The notes under the pieces: generated by a model
Told to the model about the DNA's origin: nothing
The model's database searches: none
The model's input: only the letters and a program-made list of their open reading frames with translations
Made by a program: the position numbers and the translations under genes
Assembly: GCA_903919145.1 (NCBI GenBank)
Contig: CAIXGW010000004.1
Location: 1-53,165 of the forward strand
DNA length: 53,165 bases
Direction of reading: 5' to 3'
Source of the DNA: an uncultured Myxococcales bacterium
GTDB lineage: Bacteria > Myxococcota_A > UBA9042
Part shown: positions 16,907 through 25,326 of the stretch, one piece after another
Layout: each line of letters starts with the position of its first letter
How positions within the stretch are numbered: the stretch's first letter is position 1

Positions 16907-18102
16907 ACGAAATCGCCAAAGTGCCCAGTGAGCTTGCTGGGCGCGCTGCGTTGACCAAGGCCTATGCCCGGGCGGGCTTGCCGTGGGCCTGCCACATCGA
17001 CGTCACCTACCGCTGCGACCTGGACTGCCAGCACTGCTACCTGGACGACCGCAAGACCTGGCCAGAGCTGACCACCCAAGAGTGGCGCAACACCCTGGAC
17101 CAACTGGCCGAGATGGGGGTTTTTCTGGTGGCGTGGAGCGGCGGCGAGGTCCTGCAGCGCACCGACTTCACCGAGCTGCTGGGCTACGCCCAGTCCAAGG
17201 GCTTTGTCTGCAGCTTGCGCAGCCACGCCGGCATGGTCACCGAAGAGATCGCTGCGCGCTGGCGCGAGTATGGCGTAGAGAAGGTCCGGGTCTCCGTCTA
17301 CTCGCTTGACGACGCGATCCACGACGCCTTTACCCGCCGGCCGGGCTCGCTGCAGGCGACGCTGCGCGGCATGGAGCGCTTGGTGGCGGCTGGCGTGCCA
17401 ACCCAGGCATCGGCCGTCCTACAAGCCCAGACCATTGAAGAAGTTCCCGCCATGGTAGAGTTCTTTGCGGCCATGGGTGCCGGCGTCGAGTTCTCTACCA
17501 ACATCTACCGCGACCACCTGGCCAGCGAGAAGCTCGACCTGCTCGACCTGACGTCCGAGCAGCGGGTGCGCGCGCGCGAGCTGATCTGGCGCCACCAAAA
17601 AGCCGATCCGGACATCAATCCAACAGTTTCTCAGCAGATGGAAAAGGGCGTCTGCGGCGCCGGCCGCTCTTACCTGCACATCACGCCCGATGGCGCGGTG
17701 TGGCCCTGTGTGATGTTTCCCATGGCGCTGGGCCACTTGCGCGAGCACAGCCTGCGCGAGATCTGGGACAACTCTCCAGAGCGCCAGGCAATCGTGCGCT
17801 GGAAGAACAAGGACCGCGGCGCCTGTACCACCTGCGGCGGCAGCGACGTCTGCTTCTATTGCCCCGGCGAGGCCTTCAAGCACACCGGAGATTTCCGCGT
17901 AGCGCCTGAGCATTTTCACGCGCGAACCCGCGATCTGATGGCAGGGCTGGAACTGGCCCGCGGCCCGCGCTACAGCGCAGAGCAGTGGGCCAGTGTGCCA
18001 GCCGGCGGCCAGCGCGGCCCCAAGCCCGCCAAATTCCAGTTTCCCATCTATCGACCGAGCAAGCACGGCGGAGCCCGCGTCGGCGCCAAAGCCCAGCCGT
18101 GA
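16903..18102 (+). CDS. Radical SAM/SPASM peptide-modifying enzyme
   Basis: The start is GTG at 16903, overlapping the kinase stop by four bases; the frame opens further upstream (16837) but that part lies inside the kinase gene. The 399-residue protein has the radical SAM cluster motif Cys38-x3-Cys42-x2-Cys45 (CDLDCQHC), a GGE motif (SGGEVLQR) for SAM binding, and a C-terminal SPASM domain (about residues 250-325) with Cys in CGAGRSYLHITPDG, WPCVMF, CTTC and CFYC, which would bind auxiliary iron-sulfur clusters. Such enzymes form C-C, C-S or C-O links or epimerise residues in precursor peptides delivered by an RRE protein, here probably the PqqD-like protein. The extended Lys/Pro-rich C-terminal tail (about 60 residues) is unusual. 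Confidence 0.9.
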   Translation: MNEIAKVPSELAGRAALTKAYARAGLPWACHIDVTYRCDLDCQHCYLDDRKTWPELTTQEWRNTLDQLAEMGVFLVAWSGGEVLQRTDFTELLGYAQSKGFVCSLRSHAGMVTEEIAARWREYGVEKVRVSVYSLDDAIHDAFTRRPGSLQATLRGMERLVAAGVPTQASAVLQAQTIEEVPAMVEFFAAMGAGVEFSTNIYRDHLASEKLDLLDLTSEQRVRARELIWRHQKADPDINPTVSQQMEKGVCGAGRSYLHITPDGAVWPCVMFPMALGHLREHSLREIWDNSPERQAIVRWKNKDRGACTTCGGSDVCFYCPGEAFKHTGDFRVAPEHFHARTRDLMAGLELARGPRYSAEQWASVPAGGQRGPKPAKFQFPIYRPSKHGGARVGAKAQP

Positions 18103-18539
18103 AGCTGCTGTGGCTGCGGGTGGCTGGCCGCTCGATGTGGCCCTTGGCCCACCCGCTGCAAGTCGGCGTGGAACCCCGGGCGGCCGCGGGGCAGGCCGAT
18201 CTACAAATAGGTGATGTGATTGCCGTCTTGGGGGATCAGCCTGGAACCGTGGTGGTCCACCGCCTGCAGGCGATCGACGGCGAACTGCTGATTCTTCGCG
18301 GCGACACCAACTCAGGCGCGGACCGGCCCGTCCAGCGCAGCGCGGTGCTGGGGCGGGTCAAAGCGCTGCGCCTGGGCCCGCTGGTCTGCCGCGAACCGCA
18401 ACACCCTATGCTTTCTGCGATGTTGCGCCAAGGCGGCCTGGCCTGGGCGCGGTGGGCCCCTCAGCTGCGGGCCAGCCTGCGCCGGCTGAGACGACACCAC
18501 CGCCAAACCCGCCACAATGTTGACATGCCCGGCGACTGA
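18099..18539 (+). CDS. S26-type signal peptidase-like protease (Ser/His type), probable leader peptidase
   Basis: The GTG start at 18099 overlaps the radical SAM stop as GTGA, giving 146 residues. Ser12 lies in the GRSMWP motif, the nucleophile site of S24/S26 peptidases. The second box reads VVVHRL with His54 where bacterial LepB has Lys, and the third box is RGDTNSGAD with Asp69 and Asp75. This Ser/His/Asp pattern is that of archaeal and ER-type signal peptidases rather than housekeeping LepB. There is no N-terminal membrane anchor, and the last 50 residues are basic and hydrophobic (RRLRRHHRQTRH). In this operon it is a good candidate for removing the leader from the modified peptide, though a role on the giant lipoprotein cannot be excluded. 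Confidence 0.75.
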   Translation: MKLLWLRVAGRSMWPLAHPLQVGVEPRAAAGQADLQIGDVIAVLGDQPGTVVVHRLQAIDGELLILRGDTNSGADRPVQRSAVLGRVKALRLGPLVCREPQHPMLSAMLRQGGLAWARWAPQLRASLRRLRRHHRQTRHNVDMPGD

Positions 18540-18607
18540 GGTAGGGTCTAGCCAGCCGCATTGCCGCCGGGGCCCCTCAGGCCAGCGCGGCCAGCGTCGG
18601 AGGTTTC

Positions 18608-19564
18608 TTGTACAGCCCCTCGCGCACCCCAACCGGCCTCTCCGCCACCGCCGGCCTGCTTGCCGTGCTGTTGTGCAGCAGTGCATGCAGCGGTGCACGC
18701 GTGCAGCAGCTGGAAACCGACGTGCAGTCGCTGCGCGACGAACTGGACGAGCTCAAGCGCAGCCAAGCCGCCGGGCGGGTCCAGGCCGATGAGCTGCGCA
18801 ACCGACTGGTGATGGCCGAAGAAAAGGCCGACTCCGCCCGCGTCGACCGCGCCCGCAGCCAGTCCGGCTGGATTCCCACGCTGCCAACGGTGCGCATCGG
18901 TCCCGGAGCCGGCAGCTCAGGCCGGGGAGGCGACGCGGATCGCGGTCCTGGAGCTGAGCGGGGCGCGGGTTCAGACAGGGGCGCGGGTTCAGAGCGCAGC
19001 GGCGCCATCGCAGTGCGGTCCGGCGCCGACCATGCCGCGGCCATCGCCCAAGAAGAAGAAGACGAAGAGGACGTCCTGCCGGCGTCGGCTGCAGCGGTCG
19101 CACCCCCGCGGTCCAGCCCCTCTGGGCCCGGCGGCGACCTGCCCCCCCAGCTGGACAGCGCCAAGCCCAAGGGCGATCCGGCCGTGACCCTGTACAACCA
19201 GGCCAAGGCCCTGCTGGACGGCGAGCAACTGGCCGCAGCCCGGTCGCTTTTTGAGAAGCTGCGCGACGGCCACCCAGACCACGACCTGGCTGACAATGCC
19301 TTGTATTGGATCGGCGAGTCTTGGTACGCCCAGGCGCAGTGGCTGCAGGCAGCCCAGACGTTCTTGAGGGTGGCCAAGGAATATCCGCGCGGCAACAAAG
19401 TGCCGGACGCCATGTACAAGCTCGCCAGAAGCTATGAGCGAATGGGCGACGAAGGCGGCGCCATCGAAGTGTTTCGCCAGCTGGCCAAGCACTATCCGGG
19501 CACTGCCGCGGCCAAGAAAGCCGCCGAGGACCTGGCCCGCCTGGCAGGCAAGACGGCGCCATGA
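18608..19564 (+). CDS. CpoB/YbgF-like lipoprotein (coiled coil plus TPR)
   Basis: The start is TTG at 18608 with GGAGG at 18599-18603. The 318-residue protein has a hydrophobic signal segment ending in a Cys (LLCSSAC), consistent with a lipoprotein; a coiled-coil stretch (about 30-80, VQQLETDVQSLRDELDELK); a low-complexity Gly/Arg/Ser/Glu/Asp-rich linker (about 95-190); and three TPR-like repeats (about 195-310; ALLDGEQLAAARSLFEKL, ALYWIGESWYAQAQWLQAAQ, ARSYERMGDEGGAIEVF). This order matches CpoB/YbgF, which links Tol-Pal constriction with peptidoglycan synthesis, although the genuine E. coli protein is not lipidated and tol genes are absent here. Its stop overlaps the start of the LysM gene by four bases. 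Confidence 0.75.
   Translation: MYSPSRTPTGLSATAGLLAVLLCSSACSGARVQQLETDVQSLRDELDELKRSQAAGRVQADELRNRLVMAEEKADSARVDRARSQSGWIPTLPTVRIGPGAGSSGRGGDADRGPGAERGAGSDRGAGSERSGAIAVRSGADHAAAIAQEEEDEEDVLPASAAAVAPPRSSPSGPGGDLPPQLDSAKPKGDPAVTLYNQAKALLDGEQLAAARSLFEKLRDGHPDHDLADNALYWIGESWYAQAQWLQAAQTFLRVAKEYPRGNKVPDAMYKLARSYERMGDEGGAIEVFRQLAKHYPGTAAAKKAAEDLARLAGKTAP
18960..18993 (+). repeat. 16-base direct repeat in the linker of the CpoB-like gene
   Basis: GGGGCGCGGGTTCAGA occurs at 18960-18975 and again at 18978-18993, offset by 18 bases, so that it adds six codons (Arg-Gly-Ala-Gly-Ser-Asp/Glu type). It looks like a recent in-frame slippage in a low-complexity linker. Confidence 0.8.
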
Positions 19565-20766
19565 GCCAGCACGACCGCGCCACAAGCCAACTCAGCTGGG
19601 CTTTGAGCAAGAAGGGTAGCGCCATGAGCAAGAAGGGTAGCGCCATGAGCAAGGGGATCGGCAGCACAGCGCGGTGGAGCGGCTGGGCCGCGCTGGTGGC
19701 AGCCAGTGCGGCCATGGGGTCCTGGGCGGCGCCGGCTCAAGCACAGTGGCTGCCGGACAAGGCCCAACCGTCGATTACCGTGCAAGAATCCGCCAAGTCC
19801 GGCGAGCGCATCTATGTGGTCGAAGAGGGCGACACCCTGTGGTCGATTTCCGAGACCCTGTACGACGACCCGTGGTACTGGCCGTCGCTGTGGTCCTACA
19901 ATCCGCAGATCACCAATCCGCACCAAATCTATGCTGGCGACGTGCTGTACCTGTCGCGCAAGGCCGCCCCGGCGCAAGCCACCAAAGCGGTGACCTTTGC
20001 CAACTCGCGCTACAAGCCCATGGACAACGCGCCCGTAGAGCTGGTGCGGCGGGTGGGCTACATCAGCTCGCGCGACTACCGCGAGTCCGGAGCCATTGAG
20101 TCCAGCCGCGAAGAGCGCAACATGCTGGGCAGCCTGGATGAAGCCTATGTGCGCTTCCAGATGCGCCGCTGCAGCGAAGAGACGCCCCAAGCCCGCGAGA
20201 AGGATCCCGACGCGTTCATTGGCCCGTGCGTCAGAGAAGGCGACCGCTACACCATCTACCGCATGGAGCGCGAGGTCGTGCATCCGCTCACTGGCAAGGT
20301 GGTCGGCTACAAGATCAACTTCTTGGGTGAGGGCAAGGTGTTGCGCACGGTGCGGCCGCTGGCCTCGGTGCTGCTGACCAAGGCCTATGCCGAGATGAGC
20401 CGCGGCGACCTGGTGACCAACGTCTTTGAGCCGCTGACCCTGACCAAAGCCCAGAAGAACAAGGTTGAACTCATTGGCACCATCATCGACTTTCACCACG
20501 AGTCGACGGCCGCCGGTCAGTACCACTATGTCTACGTCGACAAGGGCGCGGATGACGGCGTAGAAAAGGGCAACCGCTTTGAGATCATGTGGCGCGGCGA
20601 CGGCCTGCGGCGCGGCCAAGTCACCAACCTGCGCGACTATCCAGATGAGCAGATCGGCGTGGCCACCGTGGTAGAGGCCTACGACCGCCATTCGCTGGCC
20701 GTGCTGACCCACACCGTGCGCGAGATCGAGCGGGGGATGCCCGCCGTAATGGCCAAGGGGTTCTGA
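19561..20766 (+). CDS. LysM domain periplasmic protein
   Basis: The longest frame gives 401 residues, with the ATG overlapping the previous stop (ATGA). In-frame ATGs at 19624 and 19645 are alternatives; starting at 19645 gives the cleanest signal peptide (MSKGIGSTARWSG, hydrophobic core, cleavage after APAQA). One LysM domain follows (YVVEEGDTLWSISETLYDDP to IYAGDVLYL, about residues 84-131), which binds peptidoglycan. It includes the Y-x-x-P-W-Y-W-P-x-L-W variant found in many LysM proteins of deltaproteobacteria-like genomes. The remaining 260 residues form a mostly beta domain (DEAYVRFQ, YHYVYVDKGADDGVEKGNRFEI) similar in pattern to other long LysM proteins of unknown role. It is part of an envelope gene pair with the CpoB-like protein. 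Confidence 0.85.
   Translation: MSQHDRATSQLSWALSKKGSAMSKKGSAMSKGIGSTARWSGWAALVAASAAMGSWAAPAQAQWLPDKAQPSITVQESAKSGERIYVVEEGDTLWSISETLYDDPWYWPSLWSYNPQITNPHQIYAGDVLYLSRKAAPAQATKAVTFANSRYKPMDNAPVELVRRVGYISSRDYRESGAIESSREERNMLGSLDEAYVRFQMRRCSEETPQAREKDPDAFIGPCVREGDRYTIYRMEREVVHPLTGKVVGYKINFLGEGKVLRTVRPLASVLLTKAYAEMSRGDLVTNVFEPLTLTKAQKNKVELIGTIIDFHHESTAAGQYHYVYVDKGADDGVEKGNRFEIMWRGDGLRRGQVTNLRDYPDEQIGVATVVEAYDRHSLAVLTHTVREIERGMPAVMAKGF
19604..19653 (+). repeat. 21-base tandem repeat that multiplies the start region of the LysM gene
   Basis: The unit TGAGCAAGAAGGGTAGCGCCA occurs at 19604-19624 and 19625-19645, and a third partial copy begins at 19646. Each full copy places an AAGAAGG-like ribosome binding site and then an ATG in frame, so the gene has duplicated initiation units encoding Met-Ser-Lys-Lys-Gly-Ser-Ala. 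Confidence 0.85.
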
Positions 20767-20957
20767 GGTTCTTGGCCAGCCCTGGCTCTCGCAGTGGCAA
20801 CGGTGGGCGGCCCAGCTAGGAGCCGGTGCGACCGGAGTCGCTTGCAGTTTCTGGCGAGCCGGGCAATCCTCTGGCCTGTGGGTACTCGTCGGATGAGAGG
20901 CGCGGTGTAGGTGCGCGCCGGCAATGGATGGGCGGGCGGCACAGGAGGCAGAGCGCG
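20767..20957 (+). other. Spacer upstream of the FHA gene
   Basis: This stretch is about 190 bases long. The frame of the FHA gene is open through part of it, but AGGAGG at 20943-20948 points to the ATG at 20958. A short GCCAG-CC-CTGGC hairpin follows the LysM gene. No promoter is convincing. Confidence 0.35.
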
Positions 20958-22868
20958 ATGTACCTCGAGTGGCGCGACGTCAACGGCAAAATCGAAAGAG
21001 CTCAGCTGACTCCAGACATGGAGCCTGTGACCATTGGCAGAAAGCCCAATGTCTCGCGGATCTTCTCTACGGAGACCACAGTGTCGCGCGACCACGGTCG
21101 CATTGGCTATGACGACCAAGAGCGCGCCTACTACATCAAAGACATCGGCTCGGCCAACGGAACGTTTGTCAACGGCAAGCAGGTCAAGCGCTCGACGATC
21201 ATCGAAGGTGACGTGGTGCGCTGCGGCGAGCGCTTTGAGATTGGCTGCAAGCCTGGAGATGCCCCCGCTGCTGGAGCCCCGCGCCCCAGAGAATCGACCG
21301 GAGAGCGCCCGCGGATGGCGGCGCCGACCCTTCATCAGGCCGGCGGACTCAATGAGCTGCACGACCAGCTGCGCCGCCAGGGCCACATGCCCGACTTGCA
21401 GCGGCCAGACCCGGGCACCGATGCCCGCACCGCAGCCCCGCGCCCTGAGCCCCGCCCGGAGCCCCGCCCTGAGCCACGCCCGGAGCCTGCGCGCCCCGAG
21501 CCCGCCCGGCCTGATCTGCGCAGCTCTGAGCGCCCCGTGGTGGCCGCGCCGCCGGCCCGCGAGGCCTTTCGCCCCCAAGCCGCCGCGCCCGGCGCCTCAG
21601 CCGCCGCCATGGCCGAGCTGGATGACCTGCGCCGCCGCACCACCGAGATCCAGGCAGAGAACGTGCGTCTGGCCGATCGCGCCAGCAAGGCAGAGAACCG
21701 CATCCGCGAGATGGAGCGCAATTCCGTCGCCGATGAGGGCCTTTACGACAAATACGCTCAGCTCAAAGAGCACGCCCAGACCCTGACCCGTCAGCTGGAG
21801 AAGACCCGCGAAGAGCTGGCCCACGAGCAGAACCGCGCCCTGGAGGCGGATGGCAAGGTTCGCGACCTGGACCGGCGCCTGAAGGAAGCCGAAGACAAGA
21901 GCGGCGACGCCCAGGAGCGCATCGCCGGGCTCAAGGTGCGGGTTACCCAAAAAGACAGACAGATCGAGGAATTGCAGCGACAGTACGACCAGCTGGACTA
22001 TGAAGCCCGCGCGCTCAAAGACCAGGTGCTGTCGCTCGAGTCGATCATCAATGACGGCAATTTCAGCAACAACTCCTATGAGCGCAAGATCAACATGCTC
22101 CAGGAGATCATCCAGGAGAAAGAGAACCTTATCCAGGAGAAGAAGGCCGAGCTGCGCGCCAAAGAAGTCGAGCTGCGCCAGGCCCAGATGGGCGTTGGCC
22201 TGTCTGACTTGGAGCACGAGAAGCGCAAGCTGCTGGAAGACTTTCACAACTCGATCAAGCGCAATGACGAGCAGGCCGAGCGCCTCAGTCAGCAGGGTCG
22301 AGCCATGGAGCAGCTCAAAGGAGAGCTGGAAGCAGCCAAGGCCGCGGCAGACAAAAAGCCCAAGGAAATCGACGTTACTGAGCACCCCGACTACAAGGCC
22401 AAGCAGCGCGAGCTGGAGCGGGTCAAAGAAGACCTTACCCAGGTGCAGCGCGACCTGGCCAAGGCCGAGGGCAAGCTGGAACACGTCATGGCCGAAGGCA
22501 AGAGCGCCAAGGGCATGGAAGCCGAGCTGGATCGCTACAAGGTCCGCGCCGACGAGCTGGAGAAGCAGCTGCGCGACGCCGAGCAGCGCATCGCCGAATT
22601 GATCGAGCATCCCGCCCAGAAAGGCTTTGCCGTCACCGAAGAGACCCAGGCCCTTCTGGACGACATGCTCGACACGGCCTCTAGCAACAAGCACAGCGCC
22701 ACCATAGCCCGCAGCACGGCAGAGCGCCTGAACCGCCAGCGCGATAAGACCGGCGACATGGCCGACGACATCGAGCTGGTGTTCGACTCGCTGGTGGTAT
22801 TGGCCGGCGACCTGGGCATGCTCGAAGGCATGGTCAAGACGCTGCGCCGCGACCTGGGCATCGCCTAG
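20958..22868 (+). CDS. FHA domain protein with proline-rich linker and long coiled coil
   Basis: The start at 20958 has a strong AGGAGG site nine bases upstream; an upstream in-frame start at 20826 would add only non-domain sequence. The 636-residue protein has an FHA domain at about residues 17-90 with the phosphothreonine-binding pattern (GRKP, the S-R-D-H of TVSRDHGRI, and the S-A-N-G-T-F-V-N-G loop). A Pro-Glu-Pro-Arg repeat linker follows (about 155-185), then a heptad-rich coiled coil from about 215 to 560 and a helical C-terminus. FHA domains read threonine phosphorylation, so the protein may be a scaffold controlled by a Ser/Thr kinase. It precedes the Ycf46-like ATPase. Myxococcal motility proteins also use long coiled coils, but no homology is claimed. 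Confidence 0.85.
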   Translation: MYLEWRDVNGKIERAQLTPDMEPVTIGRKPNVSRIFSTETTVSRDHGRIGYDDQERAYYIKDIGSANGTFVNGKQVKRSTIIEGDVVRCGERFEIGCKPGDAPAAGAPRPRESTGERPRMAAPTLHQAGGLNELHDQLRRQGHMPDLQRPDPGTDARTAAPRPEPRPEPRPEPRPEPARPEPARPDLRSSERPVVAAPPAREAFRPQAAAPGASAAAMAELDDLRRRTTEIQAENVRLADRASKAENRIREMERNSVADEGLYDKYAQLKEHAQTLTRQLEKTREELAHEQNRALEADGKVRDLDRRLKEAEDKSGDAQERIAGLKVRVTQKDRQIEELQRQYDQLDYEARALKDQVLSLESIINDGNFSNNSYERKINMLQEIIQEKENLIQEKKAELRAKEVELRQAQMGVGLSDLEHEKRKLLEDFHNSIKRNDEQAERLSQQGRAMEQLKGELEAAKAAADKKPKEIDVTEHPDYKAKQRELERVKEDLTQVQRDLAKAEGKLEHVMAEGKSAKGMEAELDRYKVRADELEKQLRDAEQRIAELIEHPAQKGFAVTEETQALLDDMLDTASSNKHSATIARSTAERLNRQRDKTGDMADDIELVFDSLVVLAGDLGMLEGMVKTLRRDLGIA

Positions 22869-23022
22869 CCCTGCGCCGGGTGGCTTGGCCGTCGATTTCC
22901 CTCAAGCTCTGCTGAATCTGCCCTTTCTGCTCAGCTTGATCGTTGTACTGGCACAGATCGCTTCGATCGCCCCTGATTAGCCCCCGATCGCCTCATGACC
23001 GATTTTGCAACGGAGAACAGAG
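22869..23022 (+). other. Spacer upstream of the Ycf46-like gene
   Basis: These 154 bases are noncoding. They include a CAAGCT/AGCTTG inverted repeat around a pyrimidine-rich segment (about 22909-22940). No T-run terminator is seen. A TGGCAC sequence near 22950 does not have the spacing of a sigma-54 promoter. Confidence 0.3.
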
Positions 23023-24696
23023 ATGTCACAGGCCCAATCTGCAGGCAGCCACCCCATCGCCGATGCCGCCGCCACCTCGCCCAACCGCCCGGTGCCGCCG
23101 GCCGTCGATGACCTGCACTACCTCATCCGCGCGCAGTACAAGCTGATCTATGTGGTGTCGGCCGAAGAAGACCGCGTGGAGACCTGGCTGCGCGACCTGG
23201 CCGTGCTCGACTCGCCGGTGTTGCGCGACCGCTGGGACGTGACGGCTTGGCAGCCGCGCCAGCTGATCAAGTGGTCTTGCTCGCAGGGATTCCGCTGCGA
23301 CACCGCCGACGTGCCCGGCGACATCCGCGACCCGATCCGCGCCCTGGACTGGGTCAGCAACAACCTGACCCGCGACGCCGTGGTGGTGCTGCGCGACTTC
23401 CACCCGTTCTTCAACGACCCGATGGTGGCCCGGCGGGTGCGCGACCTGCCCCACACCTTTGCCGATGGCCAGGCCAAGCGGACGGTGGTGTTCCTGTCGC
23501 CCGTGGTCAAGATCCCCATGGAGCTGGAGAAAGACGCCGTTGTGGTCGACTTTGACCTGCCGGATCGCCAGACCATGGAAGACATTGTGCGAGAGATGGC
23601 CTACAACGGCGCCAAGTCTGCGCGCTTTGGCAAGAATTTCGCCAAGGTCCTAGAGAGCCCGGCGCTGCAGCGCGAGATTGCCGAGGCGGCCCTGGGCCTG
23701 ACCGAGCAGGAAGCGCGCCAGGTGTTCGCCAAGACCACCGTGCGAGACAAGGGCTTCCATCTCAAGACGATTCTTCAGGAAAAAAAGCACATCATCCGCA
23801 AGTCGGGCATCTTGGAATTCTACGAGACCGCGCTGGGCATGGAGTCGGTGGGCGGCCTGCAGATGATGAAGGAGTGGCTGAACAAGCGCCGCAATGCGTT
23901 TGCCCCGGCGGCCCAAGAGTTCGGTCTGCCAGCGCCCAAGGGCATCCTGCTGCTCGGCGTACCGGGCTGCGGCAAGTCTCTGTCTGCCAAGGCAATTTCT
24001 CAGGCATGGCAGATGCCGCTGCTGCGCCTGGACGTCGGCAAGGTGTTTGGCTCGCTGGTCGGCTCTTCGGAAGAGAACATGCGCCGCGCCATCAAGACGG
24101 CGGAGGCCGTGGCGCCGGCGATCCTGTGGCTAGACGAATTGGAGAAAGGTTTCAGCGGCACCAAGAGCTCTGGCAGCTCAGACGGCGGCACCACCGCCCG
24201 CGTGTTCGCCACCTTCTTGACGTGGCTGCAAGAGAAGACCTCGCCGGTGTTTGTGATTGCCACGGCCAACGACGTGTCGATGCTGCCGCCCGAGCTGCTG
24301 CGCAAAGGCCGCTTTGACGAGATCTTCTTTGTCGACCTGCCCAACCGCCAAGAGCGCGAAGAGATCCTGTTTATCCAGCTCAAGAAGCGCCACCGCGACC
24401 CGGCGGTGTTTGACATGAAGAAGCTGGTCGATGTGACCGCGGGTTTCTCTGGCTCGGAGCTGGAAGAAGCGGTGGTGGGCGCTTTGTATGACACCTTTGA
24501 CGAGGGTCAGGGCCAGATCGACATCAGCACCGAGTCGCTGGTGCGGGCCATCCGCGAGGTCATTCCGCTGTCGCAGACCATGCGCGAGCGCCTGGCCGAG
24601 ATGCGCGAGTGGTCCAAGTCGCGGGCCCGCCGCGCTTCGCCGCCCGACGACTCGGTGCCGACCCAGGACGACCAGCAGCCGCGGCTGGAGATGTAG
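23023..24696 (+). CDS. AAA ATPase of the Ycf46 family
   Basis: The 557-residue protein has an N-terminal degenerate AAA-like region (about 30-250) and a full AAA domain: Walker A GVPGCGKS near residues 312-319, Walker B ILWLDELEK near 366-376, a sensor with IATAND, and the second region RKGRFDEIF, followed by the helical lid. This arrangement, including WLDELEKGF, matches Ycf46, known from plastids and cyanobacteria, where it has been linked to inorganic carbon use. No protease domain is present, so it is an unfoldase, chaperone or remodeller by inference. GGAG at 23012-23015 supports ATG 23023. It is followed by DUF1257 (Ycf35) and DUF2997 genes, a combination also found in cyanobacteria. 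The C-terminal 30 residues are charged and low complexity. Confidence 0.85.
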   Translation: MSQAQSAGSHPIADAAATSPNRPVPPAVDDLHYLIRAQYKLIYVVSAEEDRVETWLRDLAVLDSPVLRDRWDVTAWQPRQLIKWSCSQGFRCDTADVPGDIRDPIRALDWVSNNLTRDAVVVLRDFHPFFNDPMVARRVRDLPHTFADGQAKRTVVFLSPVVKIPMELEKDAVVVDFDLPDRQTMEDIVREMAYNGAKSARFGKNFAKVLESPALQREIAEAALGLTEQEARQVFAKTTVRDKGFHLKTILQEKKHIIRKSGILEFYETALGMESVGGLQMMKEWLNKRRNAFAPAAQEFGLPAPKGILLLGVPGCGKSLSAKAISQAWQMPLLRLDVGKVFGSLVGSSEENMRRAIKTAEAVAPAILWLDELEKGFSGTKSSGSSDGGTTARVFATFLTWLQEKTSPVFVIATANDVSMLPPELLRKGRFDEIFFVDLPNRQEREEILFIQLKKRHRDPAVFDMKKLVDVTAGFSGSELEEAVVGALYDTFDEGQGQIDISTESLVRAIREVIPLSQTMRERLAEMREWSKSRARRASPPDDSVPTQDDQQPRLEM

Positions 24697-24751
24697 GGCT
24701 CACCGCATAACCGCATCTTCCGCCCCAGCTTTCAGCCGAACGAGAGGCAGC

Positions 24752-25162
24752 ATGTCGCACTTCACGTCCGTCCAGACCAAGATCAACAACCTGATGCGCC
24801 TGGAGCTCGTGCTCAAAGAGCTGGGCTTTGCCTACAGCAAGGCCGAGCAGGAAGAGCTGTTGCACGTCAAGGGCTATCTGGGCCAGAAGACCAAGGCCAA
24901 GATGGTCATCCACGCCAGCAAGACCTATGACATCGGTGTCAACGTCGATGCCGAGACCGGCAACGTCACCTTTGTGGCCGACTGGGAATTTGTCGAGCTG
25001 ACCGCGGGCTACAACCAAGACGAATTTACCCGCAAGATCGTGCAGCGCTACGCCTACCACACGGTCAAAGAAGAAGTGACCAAGCGCGGCTACACGCTAG
25101 AAGAAGAGAAAGTCGACGAAAAACAGCAGATTCACATCAAGGTCTCCTCCTGGGGCGACTAG
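24752..25162 (+). CDS. Ycf35/DUF1257 family protein
   Basis: The 136-residue protein starts MSHFTSVQTKINNL, the hallmark of DUF1257, and continues with the family pattern (L-x-x-L-x-x-L-G-F, GQKTKAKMVIHA, YDIGVNVD, and a C-terminal KIVQRYAYHTVKEE). The biochemical function is unknown. In cyanobacterial and plastid genomes it is Ycf35. It follows the Ycf46-like gene by 55 bases, with GAGAGG at 24742-24747, and is probably in one operon with it. Length is typical. Confidence 0.88.
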   Translation: MSHFTSVQTKINNLMRLELVLKELGFAYSKAEQEELLHVKGYLGQKTKAKMVIHASKTYDIGVNVDAETGNVTFVADWEFVELTAGYNQDEFTRKIVQRYAYHTVKEEVTKRGYTLEEEKVDEKQQIHIKVSSWGD

Positions 25163-25326
25163 CAGCCGCGGCGGCTCGCGGGCCCCGGGCAGCTGCCAGG
25201 TGGGGCCTGCCGGGCTGGGTGCCATGGGATGTCTGCACTGCCTATTGGTCTATTTCCGTCCATCGACCGCTGCTCCGGGCTGACCCGGTGTCCCTATGCG
25301 GTCAGATGGACTAGTCGAGGTTGAAC
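25163..25326 (+). other. 164-base spacer with small hairpins
   Basis: Inverted repeats are present: the palindrome GGCAGCTGCC near 25188-25197, within a CCCGG/CCGGG-type helix, and a nested structure at 25265-25303 where GACCG pairs with CGGTC around CCGGG-CTGA-CCCGG. Neither has a T-run. They separate the DUF1257 and DUF2997 genes and could affect processing of a shared message. Confidence 0.3.

Noticed and set aside
22945..22970. A sigma-54-like TGGCAC sequence before the Ycf46-like gene
   Set aside because: The GG to GC distance does not match the required ten bases.
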